From: Candidatus Anoxymicrobium japonicum
Lineage (GTDB): Bacteria > Actinomycetota > Geothermincolia > Fen-727 > Anoxymicrobiaceae
Assembly (NCBI GenBank): GCA_002843005.1
Contig: PHEX01000005.1
Span: forward strand, 1 to 44,798
Reading direction: 5' to 3'
Length of the DNA: 44,798 nt
Positions 1 through 10,551 of the stretch are shown here, in pieces; positions within the stretch are counted from its first letter, which is position 1, and each line of letters starts with the position of its first letter. Below the pieces are notes generated by a model. That model saw nothing but the letters and a program-made list of their open reading frames with translations, searched no databases and was not told where the DNA came from. The translations under genes and the position numbers were made by a program.

Positions 1-2
1 AT

Positions 3-2703
<2,701 letters not shown>

Positions 2704-3035
2704 CAACTCTCTCAAGATTACCTCATATTCGTCTCGCTAATTCGTGGCTTAGTCCAGCAAGCTGAGGAATGGTACACAACGCCACGTTTCCTGCGCTCGT
2801 CCGGCAAGACAGTATCTTCCTGGTGAAAAAATTAATATATCTCCGCCAGGTGGTTGAATTCGTCAGTCATGTGGTATAAATTCTACGATTAGTGGTAAGC
2901 ATGCGGCTTGCGATGGCGGATATTTGTGATGGGACTGAAAGCCCCCTTTCGAGGGCTTTCTCTTGAAAAAACGCAACACAGGGATCGTACCCCTGTGTTG
3001 CGTTTTGCTCTTTTTGTCTTGACAATGGAGAACAC
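2704..3035. other. Intergenic leader with promoter-like boxes and two hairpins
   Basis: This 332-nt gap separates the divergent lepB and radical SAM genes. On the plus strand it contains TTGAAT at about 2854 followed by a TATAAA-type box near 2873, a small hairpin (GTAAGC/GCTTGC, about 2895-2911), an 8-bp hairpin GAAAGCCC/GGGCTTTC (2937-2960), and then a palindromic repeat element (2967-3006) ending 30 nt before the ATG at 3036. The order promoter, hairpin, hairpin, gene would suit a leader RNA or attenuator. I do not recognise a known riboswitch consensus in it. No protein-coding gene is supported here. Confidence 0.4.
2967..3006. repeat. GGGGTCAG-family palindromic element, AACGCAACAC arm type
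   Basis: An imperfect palindrome with arms ACGCAACACAGGG (2971-2983) and CCCTGTGTTGCGT (2991-3003), flanked by A and T runs. The arms match the copies at 21036-21077 and 36401-36439, but the central core reads GATCGTAC instead of GGTCAGAC, so this is a diverged copy. On either strand it would form a strong hairpin followed by U residues. It lies just upstream of the radical SAM gene, so it may affect read-through into it. Confidence 0.8.
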
Positions 3036-4514
3036 ATGAAAACCATTCTAATCTCTGATTCGGCGGCGCTGGGCATAATGGAGGTCAGGCCGGAACCAGC
3101 CTGGCGGGTGCGGCTGACCGGCCTGCGCAACAAAGATCTCCTTGCGCCGGACTACGGCGCGATGCATGTGGCCGCGTTCCTGAAAGCGAGCGGGCGCCGG
3201 ATTCATGTCGCCAACTTGATCGCCGATGTGCACGACAGCGCCGCGCTCTTCACCGAGCCAAACACGAAACCAGACGAACTCTCCGGCTCAGGCATAGCGA
3301 AGCATGAATCAGCGCATGCTTCCAGGCGTTACCTCTTTGATACACTTGCCGACATCGACCCGGACGTGATCCTGGTTACGCTCTCTACCTACAATCTGGC
3401 GCTCTACACACGCAGCCTTCTCGGGGAAATCAAAACCGCGTGCCCTGGCGCCACGCTTGTCACCGGCGGCATCTACTCCACCATGCACCCGGAGGAGATA
3501 CTCGCAGACGGTCACGCCGACGTGGTCATCCGTGGCGAGGGAGAACTGACCGCATCAGAGCTTCTGGACCGGCTCGCGGGCGGCCGTGACCTCGATGGGC
3601 TAAAAGGGGTCAGCTATCGACAGGGTGCGCAAGCGTATCACAACGCGCGCCGATCGCCAATCGCAAACCTGGACGCTCTCCCGCACCCGTACACCGTCAG
3701 CGATGAGTTCAACATATCAACTCGCTTCAATATCCTGTCGGAGTTGCTGCCGGAGGGAGACTGGATTCCCGGCGCGGGCTTTCTGACCTCGCGCGGTTGC
3801 CCCGAGGGCTGCTCTTTCTGCCTGGATCCGGCGATCAACGGCAGGCGCGCGCGCTTCCACTCGCCCGCATACGTTCGCGAAGTTCTCGAGTTCTGCGCGG
3901 ACAGGTTCAGCGGCGGGGCAGGCGCTTTCTTTTTTGGGGACGCGGCGTTCACCTTGAACAAAAAACGGCTTGCCCGAATGCTCGAAACGCTGAAAGGCCT
4001 GCCGTACACCTACCAGATCCAGACACGCGCCGATTACCTGGACACCCCAACCATCGAACGCCTCGCAGCCAATGGTTTCACCAACGTGGCAATTGGCGCG
4101 GAGACGTTCAACGAGGACATATTGCGCACAGTCGTGCGCAAGCGCCTCGAAGTGCGCGACGTGCTCAAGGCCGCGCGCGCCGTATCCAGAGCGGGCATGA
4201 AGCCGATCTTGACGTTTATAATCGGGCTGCCCGGTGAGACCCGCGAAAGCGTGATGCGAACCCTCGAGATACTTAGAGAGAATGGCCTTTACGACGCCAC
4301 GTTCTTCCCGCTCGTGGTGTTCAAGGGCACGGCGCTGTTTGATGAGTTCAAGGCGCGTGTGACGCCAGAGGAGATGGAGAACCTGCGGCTGAATCCATCC
4401 AGCGAAGAGTTTATATCCGTGAGCGATGAGTTCCCGAGGGCGCAGGAGCTCATGGATTTCACGGAGCAGGTGAACACTGAACTGCTGTCGTCGCGCCCAA
4501 CCGCATTACCGTGA
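3036..4514 (+). CDS. B12-binding domain radical SAM protein
   Basis: A 492-residue protein with an N-terminal Rossmann-like cobalamin-binding domain (about residues 30-200; GGIYSTMHPEE and VIRGEGE are typical of the family) followed by a radical SAM barrel. The [4Fe-4S] cluster motif CPEGCSFC (CxxxCxxC) has its cysteines near residues 255, 259 and 262. Family members are methyltransferases, hopanoid-modifying enzymes or ring-rearranging enzymes; the substrate cannot be read from the sequence. The ATG is preceded by GGAG at 5-6 nt spacing. It appears to be transcribed alone. The motif starting DxHxSA, common in this family for cobalamin ligation, is not evident, as in many 'B12-binding' radical SAM proteins that bind the cofactor base-off. 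Confidence 0.88.
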   Translation: MKTILISDSAALGIMEVRPEPAWRVRLTGLRNKDLLAPDYGAMHVAAFLKASGRRIHVANLIADVHDSAALFTEPNTKPDELSGSGIAKHESAHASRRYLFDTLADIDPDVILVTLSTYNLALYTRSLLGEIKTACPGATLVTGGIYSTMHPEEILADGHADVVIRGEGELTASELLDRLAGGRDLDGLKGVSYRQGAQAYHNARRSPIANLDALPHPYTVSDEFNISTRFNILSELLPEGDWIPGAGFLTSRGCPEGCSFCLDPAINGRRARFHSPAYVREVLEFCADRFSGGAGAFFFGDAAFTLNKKRLARMLETLKGLPYTYQIQTRADYLDTPTIERLAANGFTNVAIGAETFNEDILRTVVRKRLEVRDVLKAARAVSRAGMKPILTFIIGLPGETRESVMRTLEILRENGLYDATFFPLVVFKGTALFDEFKARVTPEEMENLRLNPSSEEFISVSDEFPRAQELMDFTEQVNTELLSSRPTALP

Positions 4515-4580
4515 TGTTTCTCGACCAGGCCAAGTTCCGCGCCCAGCGGTAACAGGGCTTCCAGTCGAGTGAGCGCAAAG

Positions 4581-4610
4581 TTGTATCCAGAAAACCCGAT
4601 GCGGTATATT
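4581..4610 (+). promoter_or_regulatory. Putative promoter of the zinc-finger membrane protein gene
   Basis: TTGTAT (4581-4586) and TATATT (4605-4610) are separated by 18 nt and would start transcription about 26 nt upstream of the ATG at 4643. This is a match by eye only. Confidence 0.4.
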
Positions 4611-4642
4611 AGACTCATGACGCGACACGGGAGAGACGATTG

Positions 4643-5605
4643 ATGTCTGATTCGATGAAGTTTCAGGGGTGCTACCTGCATCCGCAAAGGCCGGCAGATC
4701 GAAAATGCGTCAACTGCGAACAGCCTATCTGCGCGCTCTGCGAAGAAGAGAGTTGTGAAGCGCTCTTGTGCCTTCCATGTAAAGAGAAATTGGAAAAACT
4801 CAAAAAACCTGGTCTGTCCAAAGCGGTAAAGGACGCTGAAGTCGCTCCCGCGCCGAAGCGCCAGACCCCGTTTGCCGTGGGCGAGCTGACTATCACGGAA
4901 GAAGGTCGGGTCTTTGCGCCTTCGGTCGAGCAGAAAGACGAAGAAAAGACGGCGCATGTGAACGGCGCTGAGCCACCGCCCGAGAAAGAGCAACCCGCGA
5001 CCAAGGAGATCCCGGCCAAACCAAAAAAATCGAGCGCCGCGAAAACCGCCGAAGAAGCCCATGACGTGAAACCCGCGAGAAAGCGCGCCGGTTCCGCGTC
5101 CCGCGCCAGGACAAAATCCGAGAAACCGCCTAAACCGCCTAAAGAACACAGGGAGCGAACCGGGCCACTCTACCAGCTCGTTTCCGCAATCCCGTTCGGC
5201 GTGGGCGCGGCTGTCGGCGTTTCGTGCGTATGGTTGGTTGTCACGTTCCTTGCGAAGCAGTGGAGCCAGATCTCCGTCCTGACCACCGGCATGGTAGTTC
5301 CCTGGGCCCTTTACAAAGGAACGACCATGAGAAAACGGCATGGCAAGCGAGTCTGGGCTTCTCCACTTCGACCTTTGTGGACAGGCGTCACCTCGCTCAC
5401 TGTCGTTGCAGCCATCACGCCGCTTCTCGAGTTCATCGCCTACAAGATCATCTACGGGACAAACTCGTTGAGACTGCCTTTCAGCGATTTTATGACGAGG
5501 TACTTCACTGCGACAGATTGGATCCTGGTTGTCTGCGGCATGGCGCTGGCTTTCATCATGCCTTTCATCCTCGTCTCCGGGGAAGACTGGAAGAAGCCGG
5601 ATTAG
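4643..5605 (+). CDS. Membrane protein with N-terminal B-box-like zinc finger
   Basis: A 320-residue protein of unknown function. Residues about 9-50 carry a Cys/His array (C..HP......C..C...C..C.......C..C) that resembles a B-box zinc finger, a fold reported in some bacterial membrane proteins. A long Lys/Ala/Pro/Glu-rich linker (about 60-170) follows, then roughly four membrane segments (about 180-205, 215-230, 255-280, 295-315). The arrangement suggests a cytosolic zinc finger tethered to the membrane. An in-frame TTG directly precedes the ATG; GGGAG upstream could serve either. The gene ends 3 nt before a palindromic repeat element that may be its terminator. Confidence 0.75.
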   Translation: MSDSMKFQGCYLHPQRPADRKCVNCEQPICALCEEESCEALLCLPCKEKLEKLKKPGLSKAVKDAEVAPAPKRQTPFAVGELTITEEGRVFAPSVEQKDEEKTAHVNGAEPPPEKEQPATKEIPAKPKKSSAAKTAEEAHDVKPARKRAGSASRARTKSEKPPKPPKEHRERTGPLYQLVSAIPFGVGAAVGVSCVWLVVTFLAKQWSQISVLTTGMVVPWALYKGTTMRKRHGKRVWASPLRPLWTGVTSLTVVAAITPLLEFIAYKIIYGTNSLRLPFSDFMTRYFTATDWILVVCGMALAFIMPFILVSGEDWKKPD

Positions 5606-5607
5606 CC

Positions 5608-5660
5608 AGGGGTCAGGCACCGTCTACCTTTGCGTCTACCGCTACGCGGTAGACGCAAAG
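5608..5660. repeat. GGGGTCAGGCACCGTCTACC-type element with hairpin
   Basis: Begins with the 20-nt motif GGGGTCAGGCACCGTCTACC (about 5609-5628), which is nearly identical to copies at 11993-12019 and 25497-25543. A 15-bp perfect stem follows, from CTTTGCGTCTACCGC (5628-5642) to its complement at 5646-5660. It lies directly 3' of the zinc-finger gene and before the convergent PHP gene, where it could terminate transcription. Confidence 0.8.
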
Positions 5661-5708
5661 TCAAAAGTCCAGGGCGAGGGGCTACTGGCGTATCATGTCT
5701 ACCCTTTA

Positions 5709-6362
5709 TCACATCCTGAACCGCGTGTACGCGGAAGCGAGGGGATTGTACCGCTTGCCGTGAACCACTCCGCGAGCGAGCTTCTCGAGCAGGTCGCCGG
5801 GGCCGTCAAAATCGTCCATCTCCACGTACGCGGCGCCCAGGCGCGTCGGCTCATGGGAGTCGCTGCCCGCCCCGCGCGCAAACTTTTTTCCCACGAGAAA
5901 TCTTCGAGCCAGCGCGTTGGCTATCGGCAGGCGCGGCTTTCCGTTGAACTCCTCGATGATATCTATCATGTCATCGAGCGCCTCCAGGTCTTTGGCTTTG
6001 AGCCTCTTCAACTTGAGCAGGTCAAAGGGGTGCGGCACATAGACTAGCCCGCCCTGCGCGCGGATGCGCTCCATGGTCTCGACCGGGCTCAGGTGGTCGG
6101 GAATCCACTCCTTTAGAAACAACCCGCAAATCTCGCCGTCTGTCGTGCGGACTTCCTCGCCCACAAGGATCCGCGGGGCCCACTCGCCACGGGCGCGGGA
6201 CTCCTCGGCGAGGCGCGAGAACTCGAGCGCACCCTCGATGACATCGTGATCCATTATCGCGACAGCATCCACGCCGCGCTCCCGGCACGATGCGACCAGG
6301 CGCTCGAACGTGATGATCGAATCCGGCGAAAAAACTGTGTGGACGTGAAAATCAACTTTCAT
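5709..6362 (-). CDS. PHP-domain metal-dependent phosphoesterase
   Basis: A 217-residue PHP-superfamily protein. The metal-ligand motifs are visible: DFHVHTVFSPD at the N-terminus (HxH), IMDHD near residue 37, a central histidine in YVPHPFD, and a late GSDSHE motif. Stand-alone members hydrolyse phosphomonoesters or nucleotides such as 3',5'-bisphosphates; the substrate here is not known. The ATG at 6362 has GGAG 6 nt upstream. It lies downstream of purQ on the same strand, separated by repeat elements (6378-6499), so it may no longer be co-transcribed with the purine genes. Confidence 0.85.
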   Translation of the reverse strand: MKVDFHVHTVFSPDSIITFERLVASCRERGVDAVAIMDHDVIEGALEFSRLAEESRARGEWAPRILVGEEVRTTDGEICGLFLKEWIPDHLSPVETMERIRAQGGLVYVPHPFDLLKLKRLKAKDLEALDDMIDIIEEFNGKPRLPIANALARRFLVGKKFARGAGSDSHEPTRLGAAYVEMDDFDGPGDLLEKLARGVVHGKRYNPLASAYTRFRM

Positions 6363-6377
6363 TTCTTTCTCCGCGGG

Positions 6378-6420
6378 TGGTCAGGTCTTTTTCTTAAAGT
6401 CGGCGGTCCGTCCAGAGAGG
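6378..6420. repeat. GGTCAGGTCTTTTT-type element fragment
   Basis: Contains GGTCAGGTCTTTTTCTTAAA followed by a GTCCGTCCAGA box. Both are shared with the element at 26454-26554, and the first part is shared with 30911-31067 and 44462-44511. Together with the palindrome at 6452-6499 it fills the whole purQ-PHP intergenic region, so this is probably one composite insertion. Confidence 0.7.
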
Positions 6421-6451
6421 CCTACCTCTCCGTCTGCCTTCACTGCGTAAA

Positions 6452-6499
6452 GGGGTCTGGCACCGTCTACCGCTAAAGCGGTAGACGTTGCCTGACCCC
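6452..6499. repeat. GGGGTCAGGCAACGTCTACC-type palindrome at the 3' end of purQ
   Basis: A near-perfect palindrome with 22-bp arms (6452-6473 and 6478-6499) differing at only a few positions around a TAAA loop. The right arm, read on the minus strand, encodes the last eight residues of PurQ, and the stop codon falls at the loop (6473-6475). It is a likely terminator for the purine operon. Confidence 0.85.
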
Positions 6500-7180
6500 A
6501 CAGTTAAGCAGCGAGTTCCAGATGACCATGCCGTCCGTGGAACCGAGATCATCCTCCGCCGCGCGCTCCGGGTGCGGCATCAAGCCGAGCACGTTGCCCT
6601 CGGCGTTGCATATGCCCGCGATGCTTTCCATCGCCCCGTTTGGGTTGAACTCTTGTGAGATGCTTCCTTCAGGTGAGCAGTAGCGGAAAACAATCTGCCC
6701 TTTTCGTTTCATCTCCTCGAGCTCATCGTCTGGCGCCTGATAGCTCCCCTCGTTGTGCGCGATGGGTATCCTGAGCACCTGTCCCTCGCGGGCGGCCGAG
6801 GTCCACGGCGTGCCGGTGGTTTCAACCCTGATGTCCACAAAGCGGCAGATGAACTTGAGCTCGACGTTCCGCATTATAGCGCCGGGCAACAGTCCCGCCT
6901 CGAGCAGTATCTGAAATCCGTTGCATATCCCGATGACCAGCCCGCCGCCGTCCGCGAACTTCTCGATGGTCTTCATCACCGGCGAGAAACGGGCGATTGC
7001 CCCTGTCCTCAAATAATCCCCGTAGGAGAATCCACCAGGCAGCACCAGACAATCGTATCCCGAGACATCCACGTCCTTATGCCAGACGTAACCGGCATCC
7101 TGCTTCAACACGCTCTCGAGCACGTAGTGGCAATCACGATCGCAGTTCGACCCGGGAAACACGACAACCCCGAACTTCAT
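6473..7180 (-). CDS. purQ: Phosphoribosylformylglycinamidine synthase subunit PurQ
   Basis: Glutaminase subunit of FGAM synthase; supplies ammonia to PurL in step 4 of purine synthesis, together with PurS. The class I amidotransferase triad is visible: nucleophile Cys in GICNGFQ (about residue 86) and PHPERAAE near the C-terminus. The start ATG at 7180 overlaps the purS stop by 1 nt (TGATG), indicating translational coupling. The normal enzyme ends near the NSLL stretch. The final residues GVRQRLPL and the TAG stop are translated from a palindromic repeat that has invaded the 3' end. No purL follows, although purS-purQ-purL is the common order. Confidence 0.96.
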   Translation of the reverse strand: MKFGVVVFPGSNCDRDCHYVLESVLKQDAGYVWHKDVDVSGYDCLVLPGGFSYGDYLRTGAIARFSPVMKTIEKFADGGGLVIGICNGFQILLEAGLLPGAIMRNVELKFICRFVDIRVETTGTPWTSAAREGQVLRIPIAHNEGSYQAPDDELEEMKRKGQIVFRYCSPEGSISQEFNPNGAMESIAGICNAEGNVLGLMPHPERAAEDDLGSTDGMVIWNSLLNCGVRQRLPL

Positions 7181-7425
7181 CAAACTTCTACCTCCATCCG
7201 GTAGTTTTCGATGATCGGATTGGCAAGGAGCCGTTCGCTCATCTCGCCCAACCGCTTCTCGAGCGCGTCTTTGTCGTCGCCGGTCATCTCGAGCTCCATG
7301 TACTTGCCCACACGCAGATCGAGCACCTCGTCGTATCCAAGCGACTTCAGCGCGCGAAGCACGATCTTGCCCTGCGGGTCCAGTATGCCTTCCTTGAGCG
7401 TGATGTATACCCTGGCGCTTGTCAC
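7180..7425 (-). CDS. purS: Phosphoribosylformylglycinamidine synthase subunit PurS
   Basis: Small 81-residue subunit that bridges PurQ and PurL in the bacterial and archaeal three-part FGAM synthase. Length and sequence ([10 protein letters not shown] near the N-terminus, VGKYMEL in the middle) match the family. The GTG start has a strong GGAGG 8 nt upstream. The stop overlaps the purQ ATG by one base. Its presence implies a small-type PurL elsewhere in the genome. Confidence 0.95.
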   Translation of the reverse strand: MTSARVYITLKEGILDPQGKIVLRALKSLGYDEVLDLRVGKYMELEMTGDDKDALEKRLGEMSERLLANPIIENYRMEVEV

Positions 7426-7455
7426 CTCATGCCTCCTTCAGTCTCGTATTCCTTG

Positions 7456-8760
7456 CTACCTGACGTCTAAAGATTCCAACCGCGCGAAGACCTCGTCGAG
7501 ACGCCTCAGCGATCCTGACAGGTCGAAACAGAAATCTATCTCCTCCGGTGAGAGGTACTTGCCTACCTCCGCGTCGTGGATGAGCCCTTGCATGAAATCT
7601 TCCTCGCCGCGCGCCGCCCGCATCGCGTTGCGCTGAACCATATTGTAAGCATCCTGCCTCGTGGCGCCCTTGCCGACAAGCGAGAGCAGTATTTTCTCCG
7701 AGAAAACCAGGCCCTGTGTAAGCTCGATGTTTTTTTCCATCTTCCACGGATAGACCACGAGCTCCCTCGTCAACACAATAAACTTGTTCAACACATAGTC
7801 GAGCAGGATCGTGCTGTCAGGGAGTATCACACGCTCCGCGGAAGAATGACTGATGTCGCGTTCGTGCCAGAGCGGCATGTCCTGCAGCGCGACCTGCGCG
7901 TTGGCCCTTATGACACGGGCGCACCCGCACACCCTTTCGCAGATGATCGGGTTGCGCTTGTGTGGCATCGCCGACGAACCTGTCTGGCCCTCGCGGAACG
8001 GTTCCTCGACTTCCATCACCTCGGTCTTCTGCAACGCCCTGATTTCAGTCGCGAACTTCTCGAGCGATGACGCGGAGATGGCAAGCGCCATCATGAACTC
8101 GGCGTGACGGTCTCGCTGAATTATCTGGTTGGACGCCTCGGCGGGCTTCAGCCCAAGTTGCTCGCACACGTACTTCTCCACGAACGGGTCGATGCTGGCG
8201 TAAGTCCCTACCGCGCCTGATAGCTTTCCAACAGAGACGGTTTCCTTCGCCCTCTTTAACCTGTCCAGGTTGCGTCGCGTCTCGAACGCCCATACCGCGA
8301 GCTTGAGCCCGAAAGTTATCGGCTCGGCGTGGACTCCGTGGGTACGCCCCATCATTGGCGTGTCGCGGAACTCGAGCGCGCGATTTTTGAGGATCCCCAG
8401 GAGATTGCTGGTGTCCTCGATGAGTATGTCCGCGGCGTCGCGCAACTGAACGGCGAGTCCTGTGTCAAGCACGTCCGAGGATGTCATGCCGTAGTGAAGC
8501 CACCTGGCCGGCGGGCCTATGTTCATGGCGAGATTTTCGATGAAAGCGACCACGTCATGCCGTGTTCGCTTCTCGATCTCAAGCACCTTCTCGACATCGA
8601 AGCTTGCTTTCCGCTTTATCAGCTCGAGGTCGCCCGGCGGGACAATGCCGAATTTCGACATCGCTTCAGCCGCAAGCGTTTCGATCTGCAGCCAGTTGTG
8701 CATGCGCGCCCGGTCGCTCCATATATCTTTCATGCCGGGAAGGCTGTATCGCTCTATCAT
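7456..8760 (-). CDS. purB: Adenylosuccinate lyase
   Basis: Cleaves SAICAR to AICAR in the IMP pathway and adenylosuccinate to AMP in the branch to ATP. The 434 residues include the fumarase/aspartase-superfamily signature GSSAMPHKRNPI with the catalytic serine loop, the early substrate-binding segment MTSSDVLDT and the histidine in MGRTHGVHAEP. The ATG at 8760 overlaps the purE stop by 4 nt (ATGA). It is followed by purS after 30 nt. It serves both the IMP branch and, with PurA encoded in the same cluster, the AMP branch. Confidence 0.97.
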   Translation of the reverse strand: MIERYSLPGMKDIWSDRARMHNWLQIETLAAEAMSKFGIVPPGDLELIKRKASFDVEKVLEIEKRTRHDVVAFIENLAMNIGPPARWLHYGMTSSDVLDTGLAVQLRDAADILIEDTSNLLGILKNRALEFRDTPMMGRTHGVHAEPITFGLKLAVWAFETRRNLDRLKRAKETVSVGKLSGAVGTYASIDPFVEKYVCEQLGLKPAEASNQIIQRDRHAEFMMALAISASSLEKFATEIRALQKTEVMEVEEPFREGQTGSSAMPHKRNPIICERVCGCARVIRANAQVALQDMPLWHERDISHSSAERVILPDSTILLDYVLNKFIVLTRELVVYPWKMEKNIELTQGLVFSEKILLSLVGKGATRQDAYNMVQRNAMRAARGEEDFMQGLIHDAEVGKYLSPEEIDFCFDLSGSLRRLDEVFARLESLDVR

Positions 8761-9224
8761 CGGCTGCCTCCTTCAGCAAGCGTCTTCCTGTAATCCTTCA
8801 GCTTTTTTCTGATGCCGGGATCTTTGATAGCAAGAATACGGGCGGCAAGCACCGCCGCGTTCTTCGCGCCACCAACCGCGACCGTGGCGACAGGAATGCC
8901 CGTTGGCATCTGAACCATCGAGAAGAGGGCGTCTATTCCACCTGGCATCCCCGAGTCGAGAGGAACGCCGATGACCGGCAAATCCGTGTGGGACGCGACC
9001 ACTCCCGGAAGCGCGGCGCTCATGCCGGCGCCCGCGATGATCACTTCAGCCCCCGCGGCTTCCGCCTCGCGAACCGCGTCGAGCACCTTTTCGGGCGCCC
9101 TGTGGGCCGAGGCCACAACGATCTCGCAAGTTATGCCAAGCGCGCCAAGCATCTCAGCGCTCCCGTCCATCATTGGAAGATCGTTCTCGCTTCCCGTAAT
9201 GATAAGAACATTTATCGCGTTCAT
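8757..9224 (-). CDS. purE: N5-carboxyaminoimidazole ribonucleotide mutase, class I PurE
   Basis: Converts N5-CAIR to CAIR in purine synthesis. The 155-residue protein carries the class I signature: GSENDLPMM near the N-terminus (family consensus GSxSD), the ASAHRAPE motif with the catalytic histidine, and GAGMSAALPGV. The ATG has GGAGG 4 nt upstream. It overlaps purB by 4 nt. A PurK partner that makes N5-CAIR is not encoded in the window. Confidence 0.96.
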   Translation of the reverse strand: MNAINVLIITGSENDLPMMDGSAEMLGALGITCEIVVASAHRAPEKVLDAVREAEAAGAEVIIAGAGMSAALPGVVASHTDLPVIGVPLDSGMPGGIDALFSMVQMPTGIPVATVAVGGAKNAAVLAARILAIKDPGIRKKLKDYRKTLAEGGSR

Positions 9225-9267
9225 CTCGCCTCCAGCCTCACTTTTTTCTCTGCCGCGCGCGCTGTTA

Positions 9268-10539
9268 TTAAAGCGCGCGGAACCCTATGTCGGTCCGGTA
9301 GTGCATCCCTTCAAAACTGATCCTTTCGGCGGCCTCGTAAGCCAGGCCGCGCGCCTCGGCGAAGTCCTTGCCAGAAGCGACCACATTCAGCACCCTGCCT
9401 CCAGAGGTTACCACCTCTCCGTCCTCCAGCGCGGTTCCGGCATGAAAAATTTCGACCTTTGAATCGGTGGCGGCGGCCACGAGGCCACGGATAGGAATTC
9501 CAGTCGAGTATTTTCCCGGATAGCCACCCGAGGCTATGACCACGCACACGCAATACTCCGGCGACCAATCCATCTCGAGGCTCGAAACCGTGCCGTCTAT
9601 AGTCGCCCGCAACGCGGGAACAAGATCGCTTTTCATCCTCGGCAGCACCGCCTGCGTCTCCGGATCGCCGAACCGCGCGTTGAACTCCAGCACCTTCATG
9701 CCGTCAGATGTGAGCATCAATCCCCCGTACAGCACTCCGCGGTACGGAACGCCCTCGTCACGCATGGCGATGACCGTCCCGTTCATGACCTGCTCGTGTA
9801 TCGCGGCCTCACAAGCCGCGTCGAGCAACGGAACCGGGGAGTAGGCGCCCATGCCACCGGTGTTGGGCCCCTGATCGCCGTCGAACACCCGCTTGTGATC
9901 CTGTGACGGAACCATGTGCGCTACAGCCTCGCCATCCGAGAGGGAAAGAATCGACACTTCCGGCCCTTCCATGAACTCCTCGATAAGCACTTTCGCGCCG
10001 GACTCGCCGAACACATTCTCAACGAGACAGTCCCGCAACGCCTCCACGGCCACCTCGGCGCTCTTCGCGATAATTACCCCCTTGCCGGCCGCCAGCCCAT
10101 CCGCCTTGACGACAAGTGGCGTCTGCTGCGATTCGACGTATTCTCTGGCGTCATCAAAGTTATCGAAGACTTTCGCGCGACCGGTTGGGATGCCGTGATC
10201 CTCGAGAATCCTCTTCGCGAACTGTTTGCTTCCCTCGAGCCGGGCCGCCTCGCGAGAGGGGCCGAACGCCCTCAAGCCTCGCTCCTCGAAGTGATCCACG
10301 ATACCGGCTACCAGCGGCGCCTCGGGCCCGACAACAGTCAGATCAATGCCCCACTCCAGAGCTATCTTCGCGACCGCGCGCGCGTCGGCGACGTCGGCGT
10401 TGACGCACTCGCCTATTTGCCGCATGCCGCCGTTGCCCGGGACAAAAAGGATGTCGCTAACTAACGGGCTTTGTGAGAGCTTCCAGGCGAGGGCGTGCTC
10501 GCGGCCTCCGCTCCCGACAATCATCACCTTCAACGGCAT
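9268..10539 (-). CDS. purD: Phosphoribosylamine-glycine ligase PurD
   Basis: ATP-grasp ligase joining phosphoribosylamine and glycine to make GAR (step 2). The 423-residue protein has the N-terminal GSGGREHALAWK motif, the ATP-grasp core (VVKADGLAAGKGV) and the metal-binding FNARFGDPE. The listed ATG at 10539 has GGGAG directly against it, too close to function. The TTG at 10533, 6 nt after GGGAG, gives an N-terminus (MKVMIVGSGG) matching the family and may be the true start. It lies 12 nt downstream of purA. Confidence 0.96.
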   Translation of the reverse strand: MPLKVMIVGSGGREHALAWKLSQSPLVSDILFVPGNGGMRQIGECVNADVADARAVAKIALEWGIDLTVVGPEAPLVAGIVDHFEERGLRAFGPSREAARLEGSKQFAKRILEDHGIPTGRAKVFDNFDDAREYVESQQTPLVVKADGLAAGKGVIIAKSAEVAVEALRDCLVENVFGESGAKVLIEEFMEGPEVSILSLSDGEAVAHMVPSQDHKRVFDGDQGPNTGGMGAYSPVPLLDAACEAAIHEQVMNGTVIAMRDEGVPYRGVLYGGLMLTSDGMKVLEFNARFGDPETQAVLPRMKSDLVPALRATIDGTVSSLEMDWSPEYCVCVVIASGGYPGKYSTGIPIRGLVAAATDSKVEIFHAGTALEDGEVVTSGGRVLNVVASGKDFAEARGLAYEAAERISFEGMHYRTDIGFRAL

Positions 10540-10551
10540 CTCCCGCTTCTT

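Noticed and set aside
2937-2960. Hairpin considered as a clear Rho-independent terminator
   Set aside because: The T-run after it is only TCTT, so it may be a leader stem and not a terminator. Kept only as part of the leader description.
4289-5620. A 443-codon open frame on the minus strand
   Set aside because: It overlaps two plus-strand genes and has no domain motif or ribosome site.
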